A stretch of 64,000 nucleotides of DNA from assembly GCF_035645195.1 (NCBI RefSeq), contig NZ_DASQNA010000004.1, positions 1-64,000 on the forward strand. Direction: 5' to 3'. Below, piece by piece: positions 35,755 through 45,167 of the stretch. The notes under the pieces were generated by a model. It had not been told where the DNA came from. It was given only the letters and a program-made list of their open reading frames with translations, and made no database searches. The position numbers and the translations under genes were made by a program. Position 1 is the stretch's first letter, and each line of letters begins with the position of its first letter. Origin of the DNA: Paenibacillus sp. (lineage in GTDB: Bacteria > Bacillota > Bacilli > Paenibacillales > YIM-B00363).

Positions 35755-37236
35755 TTGGCTTACATGAACAAGATCGGGTTTCGGAACGTGCTAGCCGTCA
35801 GTTTGGTTGCGGCTATGGGCGTGCTCGCCGCATGCGGCGGCGGTACTACAGGGGAAGGGTCCAAGCAAACACCTTCCGAAGAACCGACCAACACAGGTTC
35901 CCCGGAAGCCGCAGCGCAGCCGGAGGTATATGAAAACGGGTTGCCTAAGGACGAGAAGGTAACCTTGAAAGTCGGCTTCTTCGTAGGCGGCTACGGGCGC
36001 GATTGGTTCGATCATGCCGTCGAATCTTTCACGGAGAAATATCCGAACGTAACTTTCGACATTACGGCTTCCCCGGACCTGAAAAACCTCCTCTCTACGA
36101 AAATTTCCGCAGGAGACGACGAAGATATGTTCGACCTCTTCAACACCGCTCCTCCGGGCGGCGTAGTGTCGCTTGCGGAAGCGGGCAAACTCGAGGAGAT
36201 GGGCGATCTCTGGGATTATCCGCTGCCGGACGTTCCGGGCGAGAAGGTAAGAGACCGAATGCTGCCGGGGATGTACGAATCCACTCCTTTGATCGACGGG
36301 AAGATGTATGAATTCACGACGGCGAGCAGCTTCGGCGGCTTGTTCTTCAATAAAACGCTATTCGAGGAGAACGGTTGGAATCAAAATCCGAAAACCTGGA
36401 CCGAATTCGAGTCGCTTCTGGCGGAAATCAAGGCGGACGGCGTCATCCCGATCACGTTCCCGGGCTTATATCCGAGCTATCACGCCTGGGCGTTCGGTCC
36501 CGCGAAGATGTTCGAATTGGCCGATATGAACGGAACCGCGGACGAGTTCATCGGACGTTATAAAACTTACGGGCTGCCAGAGTTTACGAGTCCGGAACAG
36601 CTTGAAATGTGGAACCGGATTTACGAACTGGGCAAGAACGGCTATTTCGCGGAGGGCTTGCCGGCCTTGAACCATACGCAGTCGCAGATGCAAGTGATTC
36701 AAGGACAAGCGGCGATGGTTTCGACGGGCAGCCACGTCGAGAACGAGATGAAGGAAGCGACGCCGGCGGACTTCCAGTGGGGATATATGGCAGTACCGTT
36801 CCGGGACAGCGCGGATCAACAGCTGTGGATTCGAAGCGGCACTTCGAACTTTAACTACATCTGGGCGGCGAAGCCGGAATTGAACAAGAAGTGGGCGAAG
36901 GAATTCATTGTATGGACCTTGACGCTTGAAAATCAGCAATTCGCGGCGGAGAAATCCGGAGCGCTGCCGATGCGTAAAGACTTGATCGAGGATCCTGCCA
37001 AGACGGCGAACTTGTCCACTTCGGCCCAGTCGATCTTGAAATACATCGGCGACAACGACGCGCACACCTACAAGGCTAGTCGTTCCGTCAGCATCTCGGA
37101 TCCAAACCTTGCGCAAGCGAACAAGCTGTTGGACGAAAATATCGTGAGATTCGCCTTAGGTTTGCAGGAGCCGAAGCCGATTCTGGAAGAGGCCGAGGAG
37201 CTCTTGAAGAAAGCGTTGGAGGCCGAAAACAAGTAA
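35755..37236 (+). CDS. Sugar ABC importer substrate-binding lipoprotein
   Basis: This 493-residue protein has a signal peptide with lipobox LAACGGG (Cys27). The mature part contains VTLKVGFFVGGYGRDWFDHA and a late IWAAKPELNKKWAKEFI stretch, compatible with N-acetylglucosamine- or xylan-type family 1 binding proteins. TTG 35755 is chosen with GGAGGTCG 8 bases upstream; ATG 35764 is the alternative. It starts an operon of four genes (lipoprotein, two permeases, SGNH esterase), probably under ROK control. A hairpin follows it. Confidence 0.86.
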   Translation: MAYMNKIGFRNVLAVSLVAAMGVLAACGGGTTGEGSKQTPSEEPTNTGSPEAAAQPEVYENGLPKDEKVTLKVGFFVGGYGRDWFDHAVESFTEKYPNVTFDITASPDLKNLLSTKISAGDDEDMFDLFNTAPPGGVVSLAEAGKLEEMGDLWDYPLPDVPGEKVRDRMLPGMYESTPLIDGKMYEFTTASSFGGLFFNKTLFEENGWNQNPKTWTEFESLLAEIKADGVIPITFPGLYPSYHAWAFGPAKMFELADMNGTADEFIGRYKTYGLPEFTSPEQLEMWNRIYELGKNGYFAEGLPALNHTQSQMQVIQGQAAMVSTGSHVENEMKEATPADFQWGYMAVPFRDSADQQLWIRSGTSNFNYIWAAKPELNKKWAKEFIVWTLTLENQQFAAEKSGALPMRKDLIEDPAKTANLSTSAQSILKYIGDNDAHTYKASRSVSISDPNLAQANKLLDENIVRFALGLQEPKPILEEAEELLKKALEAENK

Positions 37237-37243
37237 GGATGAC

Positions 37244-37278
37244 GAGCGGGGAGGCATCCTCTCCGCTCTTATTTTATC
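37244..37278 (+). terminator. Intercistronic hairpin with T-rich tail after the binding-protein gene
   Basis: GAGCGGGGAGG pairs with CCTCTCCGCTC (11 bp, one G-U) around CAT, followed by TTATTTTATC. The tail makes partial termination likely, giving more lipoprotein than permease. Confidence 0.7.
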
Positions 37279-37296
37279 TAGAGGGGGCTGATCTCG

Positions 37297-38244
37297 ATGG
37301 CGGCACCGGCCGAGGCGAACGCAACGCGCTCCCAAGGGAGAAGAATAGGACTGGATATGGCAAAAACGCAAAAGTGGATTTTTCTAACGATCGCGATCGT
37401 GCCGCCCTTCGGCGGGTACTTGGTATTTACGTTGTTTCCGAACCTGTTATCGGTCTATTACTCGCTGCTGGATTGGGACGGATTCACGGACGCCACCTTC
37501 GTCGGACTGTCCAATTTCGTTACGGCGTTTCAGGATAAATACGTATGGCGCGCATTAACGCATAATCTTTGGTTTATGCTGACGGTTCCCTTCCTCGTCG
37601 TGTTCATCTCGTTAATTCTTGCCTACTTAATTACGAATAAATCCTACCGGGAAAACGGTTTTTTGAAAGTGTTGTTTTTCTTCCCGAACGTGTTATCCAC
37701 CATCGTCGTCGCCCTGCTCTGGGCATTCATATACGACGGCACCTACGGTCTTCTTAACGGTCTGCTGGGACTCTTCGGCATAGATACAGGCAACTTCTAT
37801 TGGCTCGGGAACGAGCGAACGGCTTTGGCGGCGATAATACCCGCATGGGTATGGAGCGGGGTAGGCTTATACGTCATTATTTTCGCGAATGCGATGCTGG
37901 CGATCCCCAAATCGTTGTACGAAGCGGCGATTCTGGAGGGCGCCGGGCATATGGACCGATTGTTTCGGATTACGATGCCGTTGGTGATGCCCGTCGTCCG
38001 CGTGGGCATCTTGTTCTTGGTCGTCGGAACTTTAAAGAGCTTCGAAATCATCTTGATTCTTACGAACGGGGGCCCGTTCGGTTCGACGGACGTCATCGGC
38101 TTGTATATGTTTAATCTTGCGTTCGGCGACGAGTATCGAAACTACGGCTATGCATCCGCGGTCGGGATGATCTTATTCGTGATCTTAGTAAGCGCGAAGC
38201 TCATCACGGATAAACTTTTTCCGAATAAGGGCGTTGAGTTCTAA
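37297..38244 (+). CDS. Sugar ABC importer permease (MalF/UgpA type)
   Basis: This 315-residue permease has a roughly 25-residue cytoplasmic N-terminal extension before its first helix. The EAA loop reads SLYEAAILEGAGHMDRLF, with Glu replacing the usual Asp before the invariant Gly. ATG 37297 follows AGAGGGGG. It acts with the lipoprotein at 35755 and the permease at 38266. Confidence 0.88.
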   Translation: MAAPAEANATRSQGRRIGLDMAKTQKWIFLTIAIVPPFGGYLVFTLFPNLLSVYYSLLDWDGFTDATFVGLSNFVTAFQDKYVWRALTHNLWFMLTVPFLVVFISLILAYLITNKSYRENGFLKVLFFFPNVLSTIVVALLWAFIYDGTYGLLNGLLGLFGIDTGNFYWLGNERTALAAIIPAWVWSGVGLYVIIFANAMLAIPKSLYEAAILEGAGHMDRLFRITMPLVMPVVRVGILFLVVGTLKSFEIILILTNGGPFGSTDVIGLYMFNLAFGDEYRNYGYASAVGMILFVILVSAKLITDKLFPNKGVEF

Positions 38245-38265
38245 ATAGTAAAAGGAGGGGTCGCG

Positions 38266-39102
38266 TTGAAAGAAAAACACACTTGGCTGGACGCGCTCTG
38301 GCGGTTGCTGTTGTATATATGGGCGCTGACGATCGTGTTTCCCCTATGTTGGGTGCTCTACGAGTCGCTCAAAACAAACCCCGAGTTTTACCAAAACATC
38401 TGGGCGCTGCCGAAGGAACTGAATTGGCAAAATTACGCGGACGCTTGGACGGATTACGGGTTCGGGAAATCGTTGTTGAATACCTTATATTATGTAGGGG
38501 GGACGCTCGTCGTCAGCCTCTTCTTCACGACGATCAATGCATACGCGCTGACGCGGATGGAGTTCAAAGGCAGAAAACTGATCTGGAGCCTGATCATGCT
38601 GAGCTTGTTTTTGCCAGGCGTGAACGCGCTCGTCCCGCAGTACGTCGTGATGAGGGAGCTCGGGCTGACAAACAGCATCCCGGGATTGATCTTGCTTTCT
38701 GGGTTGGGGGAGAGTGTATTCTACCTCATGCTGCTCGGCGGGTTTATGCGTTCCCTGCCGAAAGAATTAGAAGAGAGCGCCATAATGGACGGCGCTACAT
38801 TATTTCAGAAATTCTGGCGCGTCATCGTTCCGCTGTCTACCCCGGGGATCGTGACGGTCGCCGTATTCAAGTTTCTCGGGTATTACAACAATTTCATGGG
38901 GCCGTTCATTTACTTGAGCGATCCGGATAAATATCCAATCGCGGTGCAGATGTACTCGGCCAATAAGCAAATGGAGTTTACGGCCGACTGGGTTACCCTG
39001 TTCGCGGGCGTCGGGATCACGATGGTGCCGTCGATTCTCATCTATATTCTGTTCCAGCGACTGCTCATGGAAGGGGCGACGATGGGGGCGGTGAAAGGAT
39101 GA
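38266..39102 (+). CDS. Sugar ABC importer permease (MalG/UgpE type)
   Basis: This 278-residue permease has EAA loop LPKELEESAIMDGATLFQKF. The TTG start at 38266 follows AAAGGAGGG. Its stop overlaps the start of the esterase gene (ATGA), indicating translational coupling. Confidence 0.9.
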   Translation: MKEKHTWLDALWRLLLYIWALTIVFPLCWVLYESLKTNPEFYQNIWALPKELNWQNYADAWTDYGFGKSLLNTLYYVGGTLVVSLFFTTINAYALTRMEFKGRKLIWSLIMLSLFLPGVNALVPQYVVMRELGLTNSIPGLILLSGLGESVFYLMLLGGFMRSLPKELEESAIMDGATLFQKFWRVIVPLSTPGIVTVAVFKFLGYYNNFMGPFIYLSDPDKYPIAVQMYSANKQMEFTADWVTLFAGVGITMVPSILIYILFQRLLMEGATMGAVKG

Positions 39103-40214
39103 GCCGAGAATTAAAACGCAAAAACGAATTGGATCCGCTCGTTGCCGCACCGGTCGAGACGGTCGACGACGTCGGCGTGAAGTGGATGTCCCCGCTGTCC
39201 CCTCCTTTCCGTATCGCAGGTTTTCCATGGATCGGGAAGGAAGGCATCTATCGCAGACTGCCCTCCAACCCCGGCGTGAGATTGCCGCGAGCGGTCGACA
39301 CGTTGGCCGATTGCACGGCGGGGGGGCAGATCCGGTTCCGCACGGACTCCTCCCGGCTGCTCATCAAGGTGCGCCTGGCGGGAACGGCGAGCATGTACCA
39401 TATGACCGCCGCGGGTCAATGCGGCTTCGACTGTTACGTCGCCGAGCCCGGGAAGCCGCTGCGGTACCTCTCGACGGCTAGATTTCACAGGGATGGCATG
39501 GCATACTCGGATCAGCTTTACAAGTGGGGAGATAAGCGGACGATGGACGTCGTCATTAATTTCCCGCTATACCAAGGCGTTAAGGAGGTTTGGATCGGCG
39601 TCGACGAGGCGGCTTCGGTCGGGGAACCTCCGCCGTACGCTTGCGACAAACCGATCGTCATCTACGGCACTTCCGTTACGCAGGGAGGCTGCGCCTCGCG
39701 GCCGGGCATGGCGTATCCCAACATTCTTAGCCGTATGATTCCGCTCCCTTTCGTAAACCTTGGGTTCTCGGGGAGCGGGAAGGGGGAACCGGAGGTCGCC
39801 AAGCTTATCGCGGATATCGAAGATCCAGCGCTCTACGTGCTGGACTACGAAGGGAATACGGGAGCGCCCGAAAATATTGCAGGCAGTCTTCCCGTTTTTG
39901 TCCAATTGCTTAGGGAGCGTCATCCGAACGTTCCGATTCTCGTCGTCTCCAGAATTCGTAATAGCGTAGATCTATTCTACGAGGACAAGCGCGAATTGTC
40001 CGAAGCCCGCAGGCGCATTCAACGCGAATACGTGATGTCGAGGCGAGCGGGCGGGGATTCCCAAATTCATTTTCTCGACGGTTCTGCTCTCCTCGGGGAG
40101 GAATACGCAGAAGAATGCACGGTCGACGGCAAGCACCCGACGGACCTTGGCTTCATGCGGATCGCGCAGGCGCTGAAGCCTGCGATCGAAAAGCTGGTCG
40201 GCCTTAAATCTTAG
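39099..40214 (+). CDS. SGNH/GDSL hydrolase with N-terminal beta-sandwich domain
   Basis: This 371-residue protein has no signal peptide. Residues 1-175 look like the beta-sandwich seen before SsfX3-type SGNH domains. The esterase part has block I VIYGTSVTQGG (catalytic Ser192), block III around EGNTGAPEN (Asn253) and block V DGKHP (Asp343, His346). Such enzymes remove acetyl or other acyl groups from sugars. The gene overlaps the permease stop by 4 bases, so it most likely deacylates the imported oligosaccharide in the cytoplasm. Confidence 0.84.
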   Translation: MSRELKRKNELDPLVAAPVETVDDVGVKWMSPLSPPFRIAGFPWIGKEGIYRRLPSNPGVRLPRAVDTLADCTAGGQIRFRTDSSRLLIKVRLAGTASMYHMTAAGQCGFDCYVAEPGKPLRYLSTARFHRDGMAYSDQLYKWGDKRTMDVVINFPLYQGVKEVWIGVDEAASVGEPPPYACDKPIVIYGTSVTQGGCASRPGMAYPNILSRMIPLPFVNLGFSGSGKGEPEVAKLIADIEDPALYVLDYEGNTGAPENIAGSLPVFVQLLRERHPNVPILVVSRIRNSVDLFYEDKRELSEARRRIQREYVMSRRAGGDSQIHFLDGSALLGEEYAEECTVDGKHPTDLGFMRIAQALKPAIEKLVGLKS

Positions 40215-40831
40215 AGTTTCCGACCTTTCGGTCGATTTCATCTTTCCCAGGAGTAGTCTGTCTGAACGCAATGTCTTTTGTTTTGCCCAATTCGTGATGT
40301 AAAGATGAGGAGTCAGCCATTGGCGGCTCCTTTTTTATTGACTCGTAGTAAAACGACAAAATTTTGGTGGTAAAACCATGCTCTTCGACGGACGAAGGGG
40401 CTCCGTGCGACTTTGGCGCCATATGTTCTGAGACCAGATCCGCCCGCCACATGCCGTAATGATAAACTTAGCACGATCACCGATGCTGACACCGGTCGGC
40501 GACATCAGTGAATCCCTTGAGCGGCTGAAAGGGAAATACGGATCAGCGATGAATCTTGCCGTTCTCCCGCTCGGTCCCCTTACGATCCCCGACGCCGACG
40601 ACTAAAGAAGAATAGAGGGTTCCGTTCCGGCAGGATTTCTCATGATTATCCGGCGGATCTCTAATGATTATCGAGCGCGATCGCTCGGGACCGACGTGTG
40701 GCGCGGCGGGAGTTTTGGAAACGGATACATTTTGGCTCTCTGCGGATTGTATTCGGTTACAACACCTAATGCTATGATTCATCGTAACAGCGGAACGCGG
40801 CTGTAATCATACGGAAGGGAAGGTGAAGCGA
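40215..40831. other. Intergenic stretch between the SGNH gene and the LplB-type operon
   Basis: Apart from the terminator at 40309, nothing recognisable is seen in about 600 bases. Short open frames on the minus strand (40204-40452, 40543-40782) have no RBS and no familiar motif. The last 100 bases presumably contain the promoter of the 40832 operon. Confidence 0.5.
40309..40337 (+). terminator. Rho-independent terminator after the SGNH gene
   Basis: GGAGTCAGCC and GGCGGCTCC pair over nine base pairs with one bulged A and an ATT loop, followed by TTTTTTA. It closes the 35755-40214 operon. Confidence 0.75.
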
Positions 40832-41788
40832 TTGAGAACGACGTCGACGATCCAAAGGGGAGGACAGCTGACCGCGGGCACAGGGGATTCCTTAAAGAAA
40901 CGAATGATCAAAAACCGCTGGCTGTACTACATGTTGGCGCCCGGTGTCCTGTACTTCATTATCTTCAAGTATGTCCCGATGTGGGGCGTGCTGATCGCGT
41001 TCCAGGATTTCTCCCCGTTTCGTGGATTTTGGAGCAGCGACTGGGTCGGCGTCGAGCATTTCCGAACGTTCTTCGGCGAGCCTCAGTTTTGGTTATTGTT
41101 CCGCAACACGTTTATTTTAGCGCTATATAACATCTTGTTCTTCTTCCCGCTGCCCATCGTCATCGCGCTGCTATTGAACGAGCTGCGCAGCGAGGCGTAC
41201 AAACGAACGATCCAAAGCTTAATCTACATTCCTCATTTTCTCTCTTGGGTCGTCGTCGTCGGTCTCGCATACATCCTGTTTACGACCGAAGGGGGCATCG
41301 TCAACGAGCTGATCGCTCGGCTCGGCGGCGAGAAAGTCAATTTCCTGCTTAGCAACAGCTGGTTCCGGACGATGGTCGTCGGGGAAATGATCTGGAAGGA
41401 GACCGGTTGGGGCACGATCCTGTTCCTGGCCGCATTGGCCGGGGTCGATCCGCAATTGTACGAAGCCGCCCGCATGGACGGCGCCGGACGTTGGAAGCAG
41501 ATGGTGCACGTCACCCTTCCGGCGATCCGGAGCACGATCGTCGTGCTTCTTATCTTGCGGCTCGGCTCGTTCTTGGATCTCGGATTCGAACAAATCTTCC
41601 TCATGCTGAACCCGATGAACCGGGAGGTCGGCGAAGTATTCGAAACGTATGTATACGAACGAGGCATCCAACTCGGCGACTTCAGTTACTCGACGGCGGT
41701 CAACCTGTTTAAATCGGTGATCGGGTTCGTGCTGGTGCTGGGAGCGAATTATTTCGCGCGGAAGGTCGGGGAGGAGGGCATCCTCTAG
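40832..41788 (+). CDS. Polysaccharide-type ABC importer permease (LplB/YteP family)
   Basis: This 318-residue permease has the LplB/YteP hallmark start (YYMLAPGVLYFIIFKYVPMW) and EAA loop LYEAARMDGAGRWKQM. These importers take up large or acidic oligosaccharides (rhamnogalacturonan, alginate and similar) with an MsmX-type ATPase. TTG 40832 is preferred, with AAGGTG 6 bases upstream; GTG 40823 is possible. It begins a long operon whose later genes encode a second permease, two unknown proteins flanking the lipoprotein, and enolase-superfamily enzymes. Confidence 0.88.
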   Translation: MRTTSTIQRGGQLTAGTGDSLKKRMIKNRWLYYMLAPGVLYFIIFKYVPMWGVLIAFQDFSPFRGFWSSDWVGVEHFRTFFGEPQFWLLFRNTFILALYNILFFFPLPIVIALLLNELRSEAYKRTIQSLIYIPHFLSWVVVVGLAYILFTTEGGIVNELIARLGGEKVNFLLSNSWFRTMVVGEMIWKETGWGTILFLAALAGVDPQLYEAARMDGAGRWKQMVHVTLPAIRSTIVVLLILRLGSFLDLGFEQIFLMLNPMNREVGEVFETYVYERGIQLGDFSYSTAVNLFKSVIGFVLVLGANYFARKVGEEGIL

Positions 41789-41829
41789 GACGGCGGCGCG
41801 GCGAATACGCAGGGAAAGGAGAGGTTCGT

Positions 41830-42705
41830 ATGAGAACGTCGATCGGAAGCAAGCTCTTTGACGCTTTTAACTACACGTTCTTAGGGTTGTACGGATTAGC
41901 GACGCTGCTGCCGTTCGTGTACGTCGTCGCGGGTTCGTTCACCTCGCCGCAGGAGTTCATCACCAAGAAGATCGTATTATTTCCCACGCAATTTTCGTTG
42001 GAGGGATATAAATACATTTTCTCCACAGAGGTGCTCTTAGGCAGTCTCGGGGTTACGATCTTCATTACGGTCGCCGGCACCGCGATCAATCTGCTGTTCA
42101 CATGCTTAATGGCGTATCCGCTCGCGAGGAAGGATCTGGACGGTCGACGGATCATCCTGCTCGGGGTCGTCTTCTCGATGCTCTTCAGCGGCGGCATGAT
42201 TCCTACGTTCTTGGTCGTGAAATCGCTCGGACTGATCAACTCGTACTGGTCGCTGCTGCTGCCCGGGGCGATCAGCGCGTTCAACTTGATCGTACTGAAG
42301 AACTTCTTCCAGCAGCTCCCGGAAGGGCTGGAGGAGGCGGCGAAGATCGACGGCTGCAACGACCTTCGCATCCTGTGGCAGATCGTGCTGCCGCTCTCGC
42401 TGCCGGCGATTGCCACATTCGCATTGTTTTACGCCGTTAACCACTGGAACTCGTTCTTCCAGGCGATTCTGTATATCAACGACAACTACAAGTGGCCGAT
42501 TCAAGTTTGGCTGCGGCAGATCGTCATTCTGTCCTCCGGGGGGCTCGGCGACTCCGCCGTCTTCGATTCCAACTATATCGTGCCGCCCGGACAGATCATC
42601 AAGATGGCCGTCATCGTCATCTCGACGCTGCCGATTCTGCTCGTATACCCGTTCCTGCAGAAGCATTTTGCGAAAGGTGCCTTGATCGGTTCCGTGAAAG
42701 GGTAG
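41830..42705 (+). CDS. Polysaccharide-type ABC importer permease (LplC/YtcP family)
   Basis: This 291-residue permease has the YtcP/LplC-typical FTSPQEFITKKIVLFP after the first helix and EAA loop LEEAAKIDGCNDLRILW. It ends with the family tail FAKGALIGSVKG. ATG 41830 has AAAGGAGAGG upstream. It forms the channel with the 40832 product. Confidence 0.9.
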   Translation: MRTSIGSKLFDAFNYTFLGLYGLATLLPFVYVVAGSFTSPQEFITKKIVLFPTQFSLEGYKYIFSTEVLLGSLGVTIFITVAGTAINLLFTCLMAYPLARKDLDGRRIILLGVVFSMLFSGGMIPTFLVVKSLGLINSYWSLLLPGAISAFNLIVLKNFFQQLPEGLEEAAKIDGCNDLRILWQIVLPLSLPAIATFALFYAVNHWNSFFQAILYINDNYKWPIQVWLRQIVILSSGGLGDSAVFDSNYIVPPGQIIKMAVIVISTLPILLVYPFLQKHFAKGALIGSVKG

Positions 42706-42737
42706 AAGGAATCTATTTCCACTTTGGAGGTTGAGAC

Positions 42738-43559
42738 ATGGTCATTCAACTGACGCGTACCGCATTGATCGAAGACAGCGCGGCGATTCTGCTCGCGACG
42801 GACGACGTGAGCGAAGCATTGGCGGAGGCGGCCGGCGCGCATGCGGCCTTCCTGCAGTTCGGCGCGCTGCGAAGCGCGGACGACGCATTCGCCCTTCCCT
42901 ACTTGGACCGGTATCGCTTACACTGGGACACATATAAAACGAAGAGAGAGGATGTCGGCTTCCGGTCCGCGCCGCTGGCGACGAAGACCGAAGCGGAGTC
43001 CGTCCTGGCGGCGGCGCTCGGCTGGCTCGCGCACCGCGCCGCGGATCGCTGGCTGCCCGCGGCTTCGGAAGAAGCGGAGCTGTGTCGCGACGCGTACCTG
43101 TTCCGGGCCCGCTACGCGAAGCCGGACGCGAAGCTCGACGCCGCCGCGCTGGTTGAGTTGTTCGAAGTGCTGAAGCAGCGGTACTTCATCGAGATGCACA
43201 CGTTCAAGCCGGACAGCGACGACATCGAAGGTTGGTTCGACGCGCTGTATGCCGGCATGCAGGCATGGGACGCCTACATGGGCCGCTTCGCGAAGGCGGT
43301 CGCGGAGCCCGACGCGGACGGGGAACGGCGGCATGTCCTCGAGGAGAATTTCTACCGGGCGGACGACGCGATCGTGGCGCTGGCGAACACGCTGCGAAGC
43401 GGCGGGACGGCGACGGCCGAGGAACGCGAGGCGGCGCTTGCCGCAGAACCGGTAAGCCGATACGGGCAAGCGCTGCGGGCGGCCGTCGGCAGCTTGCAGC
43501 AGGCGAACGCGTTCTTCGCTCGCCGCGTCGACGAACTGACCTTGGAAGCATCCAATTAA
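42738..43559 (+). CDS. Uncharacterised helical protein, paralogue A
   Basis: This 273-residue protein is soluble, Ala/Glu-rich and mostly helical, with no signal peptide. I do not recognise a named family. It is clearly related to the protein at 45168: both have a T-A-x-x-ED start (residues 8-13), an LGWLxHRAADR motif (His99 and Asp103 here), an NFY segment and an EP-x-S-x-Y segment near residue 240. The H-x3-D motif in a helix recalls the zinc-dependent phospholipase C-like fold, but the early His of the paralogue (His7) is Arg here, so a metal site may be incomplete. ATG 42738 follows TTTGGAGG. It lies between permease and lipoprotein genes in a tight operon. Confidence 0.75.
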   Translation: MVIQLTRTALIEDSAAILLATDDVSEALAEAAGAHAAFLQFGALRSADDAFALPYLDRYRLHWDTYKTKREDVGFRSAPLATKTEAESVLAAALGWLAHRAADRWLPAASEEAELCRDAYLFRARYAKPDAKLDAAALVELFEVLKQRYFIEMHTFKPDSDDIEGWFDALYAGMQAWDAYMGRFAKAVAEPDADGERRHVLEENFYRADDAIVALANTLRSGGTATAEEREAALAAEPVSRYGQALRAAVGSLQQANAFFARRVDELTLEASN

Positions 43560-43572
43560 GGAGGGATCGGGG

Positions 43573-45141
43573 ATGGCGAAGATGTGGAACGCGAATGCAA
43601 TGAAATGGTCTGTCGCAGGAATGTCGCTGGCGATCGCGCTTGCAGGCTGCAACGGCGGAGGGACGGCGCCCGTCGCGAAGGAGAACGATACGGGTACGCC
43701 GGCGGGGACGGATACGCCAGCGGCGGCGGACAAACCGTTCGTCATTACCATGATGAACTTGTCCGTGTTGGCCGAACCGCCGAAGGAGAACGATCCGGTG
43801 ATCGCCGAGGTCGAGAAGCTGACGAACACGGACCTTCAAATTCAATGGGTGCCGAACGGCACCTACGACGAGAAGTTTAACGCGACGATCGCGTCTGGTC
43901 AGATGCCGATGGTCATCCTCACGTCCGTCACCCCGTTCAACTCCAATTTGAAGGGCGCCATGCGCGACGGGTATTTCTGGGAACTTGGCCCGTACCTGAA
44001 AGAATTCCCGAATCTCGAGAAGGCGCTCAATCCGCAAGTGTTGAAGAACACGGCGGTCGGCGGCAAGACGTACGGCCTGAACCGCGCGCGTTCGCTGGTC
44101 GGAGACGGCATGATTTACCGCACGGATTGGTTGAACAATTTGGGACTGAAGCCGCCGACGACGCTCGATGAAATGTACGAAGTCATCAAGGCGTTCGCGA
44201 CGCAGGACCCCGACGGGAACGGTCAGCACGACACGATCGGTCTCGCCGAGGAGAAGAGCGTCCGCGGATTTAAGTTCATCTTGGCGGCGACCGGCGGCGG
44301 GAACGTATGGGAAATCAAGGACGGCAAGATCGTCCCCGCGCACGAAAGCCAGGCGTATATCGACGCGATGAATTGGTACAAACGGCTGTACGACGAGAAG
44401 CTGATTAACCAAGACTTCGCGATCACGGAGCGTACCCAGAATATCGACAACGGCAACAAGGGGCTGTTCGGCTTCCGCCTCGGCGACAACGACTTCATCA
44501 CGCGCCACTCGGAGCTGTTCAAGCTGAACCCGAACGCGGAGCTCGACACGTCGAGCATCCTGAACGGGGCGAACGGCCAGAAGCTGCTCATGGACAACGG
44601 ATTGTCCGGCAGCTTCCTGATTCCGAAGGAAACCGTCAAGACAGAAGAGGAATTGAAGCGGATTCTGCAATATTTCGATACGCTCTCCACGCCGGAAGGG
44701 CAGAACATCTTCGAGTGGGGCATCGAAGGCGTTCACTATACGGTGAAGGACGGCAAGGCGGAACGCACGCCGGAGCAATCCGCGAAGTACGCGGCGGAGG
44801 TCATCCACCTGCAGCAGGCGATGCAGATTGCCGACGGCTCCCTCGCCATGGAAGGCACGCTCGACAAATACACGGCTAAGTACAAGAAGGCGAAGAAGGA
44901 AGCCGCTGCGATCCCGGACGTCTTCGTCGTGAACCCGGCCGCGGGGTACAATTCCCCGACGTACGACGAGAAGCGCACGGCGCTGGATAAGCTGATTAAC
45001 GACGCGCGCGTCAAGTACATCATGGGCGAGATCGACGAGGCCGGCTGGAAGGCCGTTCTGGAGAACTGGCACCGCTCCGGCGGGGATCAAGTGCTCGAGG
45101 AGCTCAACAAGGAATATCAAGCCGATCCGAACAAGAAGTGA
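43573..45141 (+). CDS. Polysaccharide-type ABC importer substrate-binding lipoprotein (LipO/YtcQ family)
   Basis: This 522-residue protein has a lipobox ALAGCNGG (Cys26). It is longer than ordinary sugar-binding proteins, as usual for LplA/YtcQ-type partners of LplB/LplC permeases. It contains PNGTYDEKFNATIASGQMP and DPDGNGQHDTIGLAEEKS, the latter resembling the calcium-binding loop of that family (D-x-DGNG-x-x-D). ATG 43573 has GGAGGGA 8 bases upstream. It is unusual in lying third, between two paralogous unknown genes, and not directly next to the permeases. Confidence 0.88.
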   Translation: MAKMWNANAMKWSVAGMSLAIALAGCNGGGTAPVAKENDTGTPAGTDTPAAADKPFVITMMNLSVLAEPPKENDPVIAEVEKLTNTDLQIQWVPNGTYDEKFNATIASGQMPMVILTSVTPFNSNLKGAMRDGYFWELGPYLKEFPNLEKALNPQVLKNTAVGGKTYGLNRARSLVGDGMIYRTDWLNNLGLKPPTTLDEMYEVIKAFATQDPDGNGQHDTIGLAEEKSVRGFKFILAATGGGNVWEIKDGKIVPAHESQAYIDAMNWYKRLYDEKLINQDFAITERTQNIDNGNKGLFGFRLGDNDFITRHSELFKLNPNAELDTSSILNGANGQKLLMDNGLSGSFLIPKETVKTEEELKRILQYFDTLSTPEGQNIFEWGIEGVHYTVKDGKAERTPEQSAKYAAEVIHLQQAMQIADGSLAMEGTLDKYTAKYKKAKKEAAAIPDVFVVNPAAGYNSPTYDEKRTALDKLINDARVKYIMGEIDEAGWKAVLENWHRSGGDQVLEELNKEYQADPNKK

Positions 45142-45167
45142 CCATTCGATCGAACGGAGGATGAGCC

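Noticed and set aside
35022-35933. Plus-strand open frame of 303 codons across the DUF218 gene
   Set aside because: It is in another frame of the DUF218 gene and the lipoprotein start, with no motif. The DUF218 and lipoprotein frames carry clear family signatures.
40543-40782. Minus-strand open frame of 79 codons in the gap after the SGNH gene
   Set aside because: No RBS, no familiar motif and no matching piece in other frames; likely chance.
43204-45120. Long minus-strand open frame (638 codons) opposite the binding-protein gene
   Set aside because: It is antisense to a convincing lipoprotein gene with signal peptide and RBS. The translation is rich in Arg/Val/Leu with no motif, a common result of GC-rich codon bias on the other strand.
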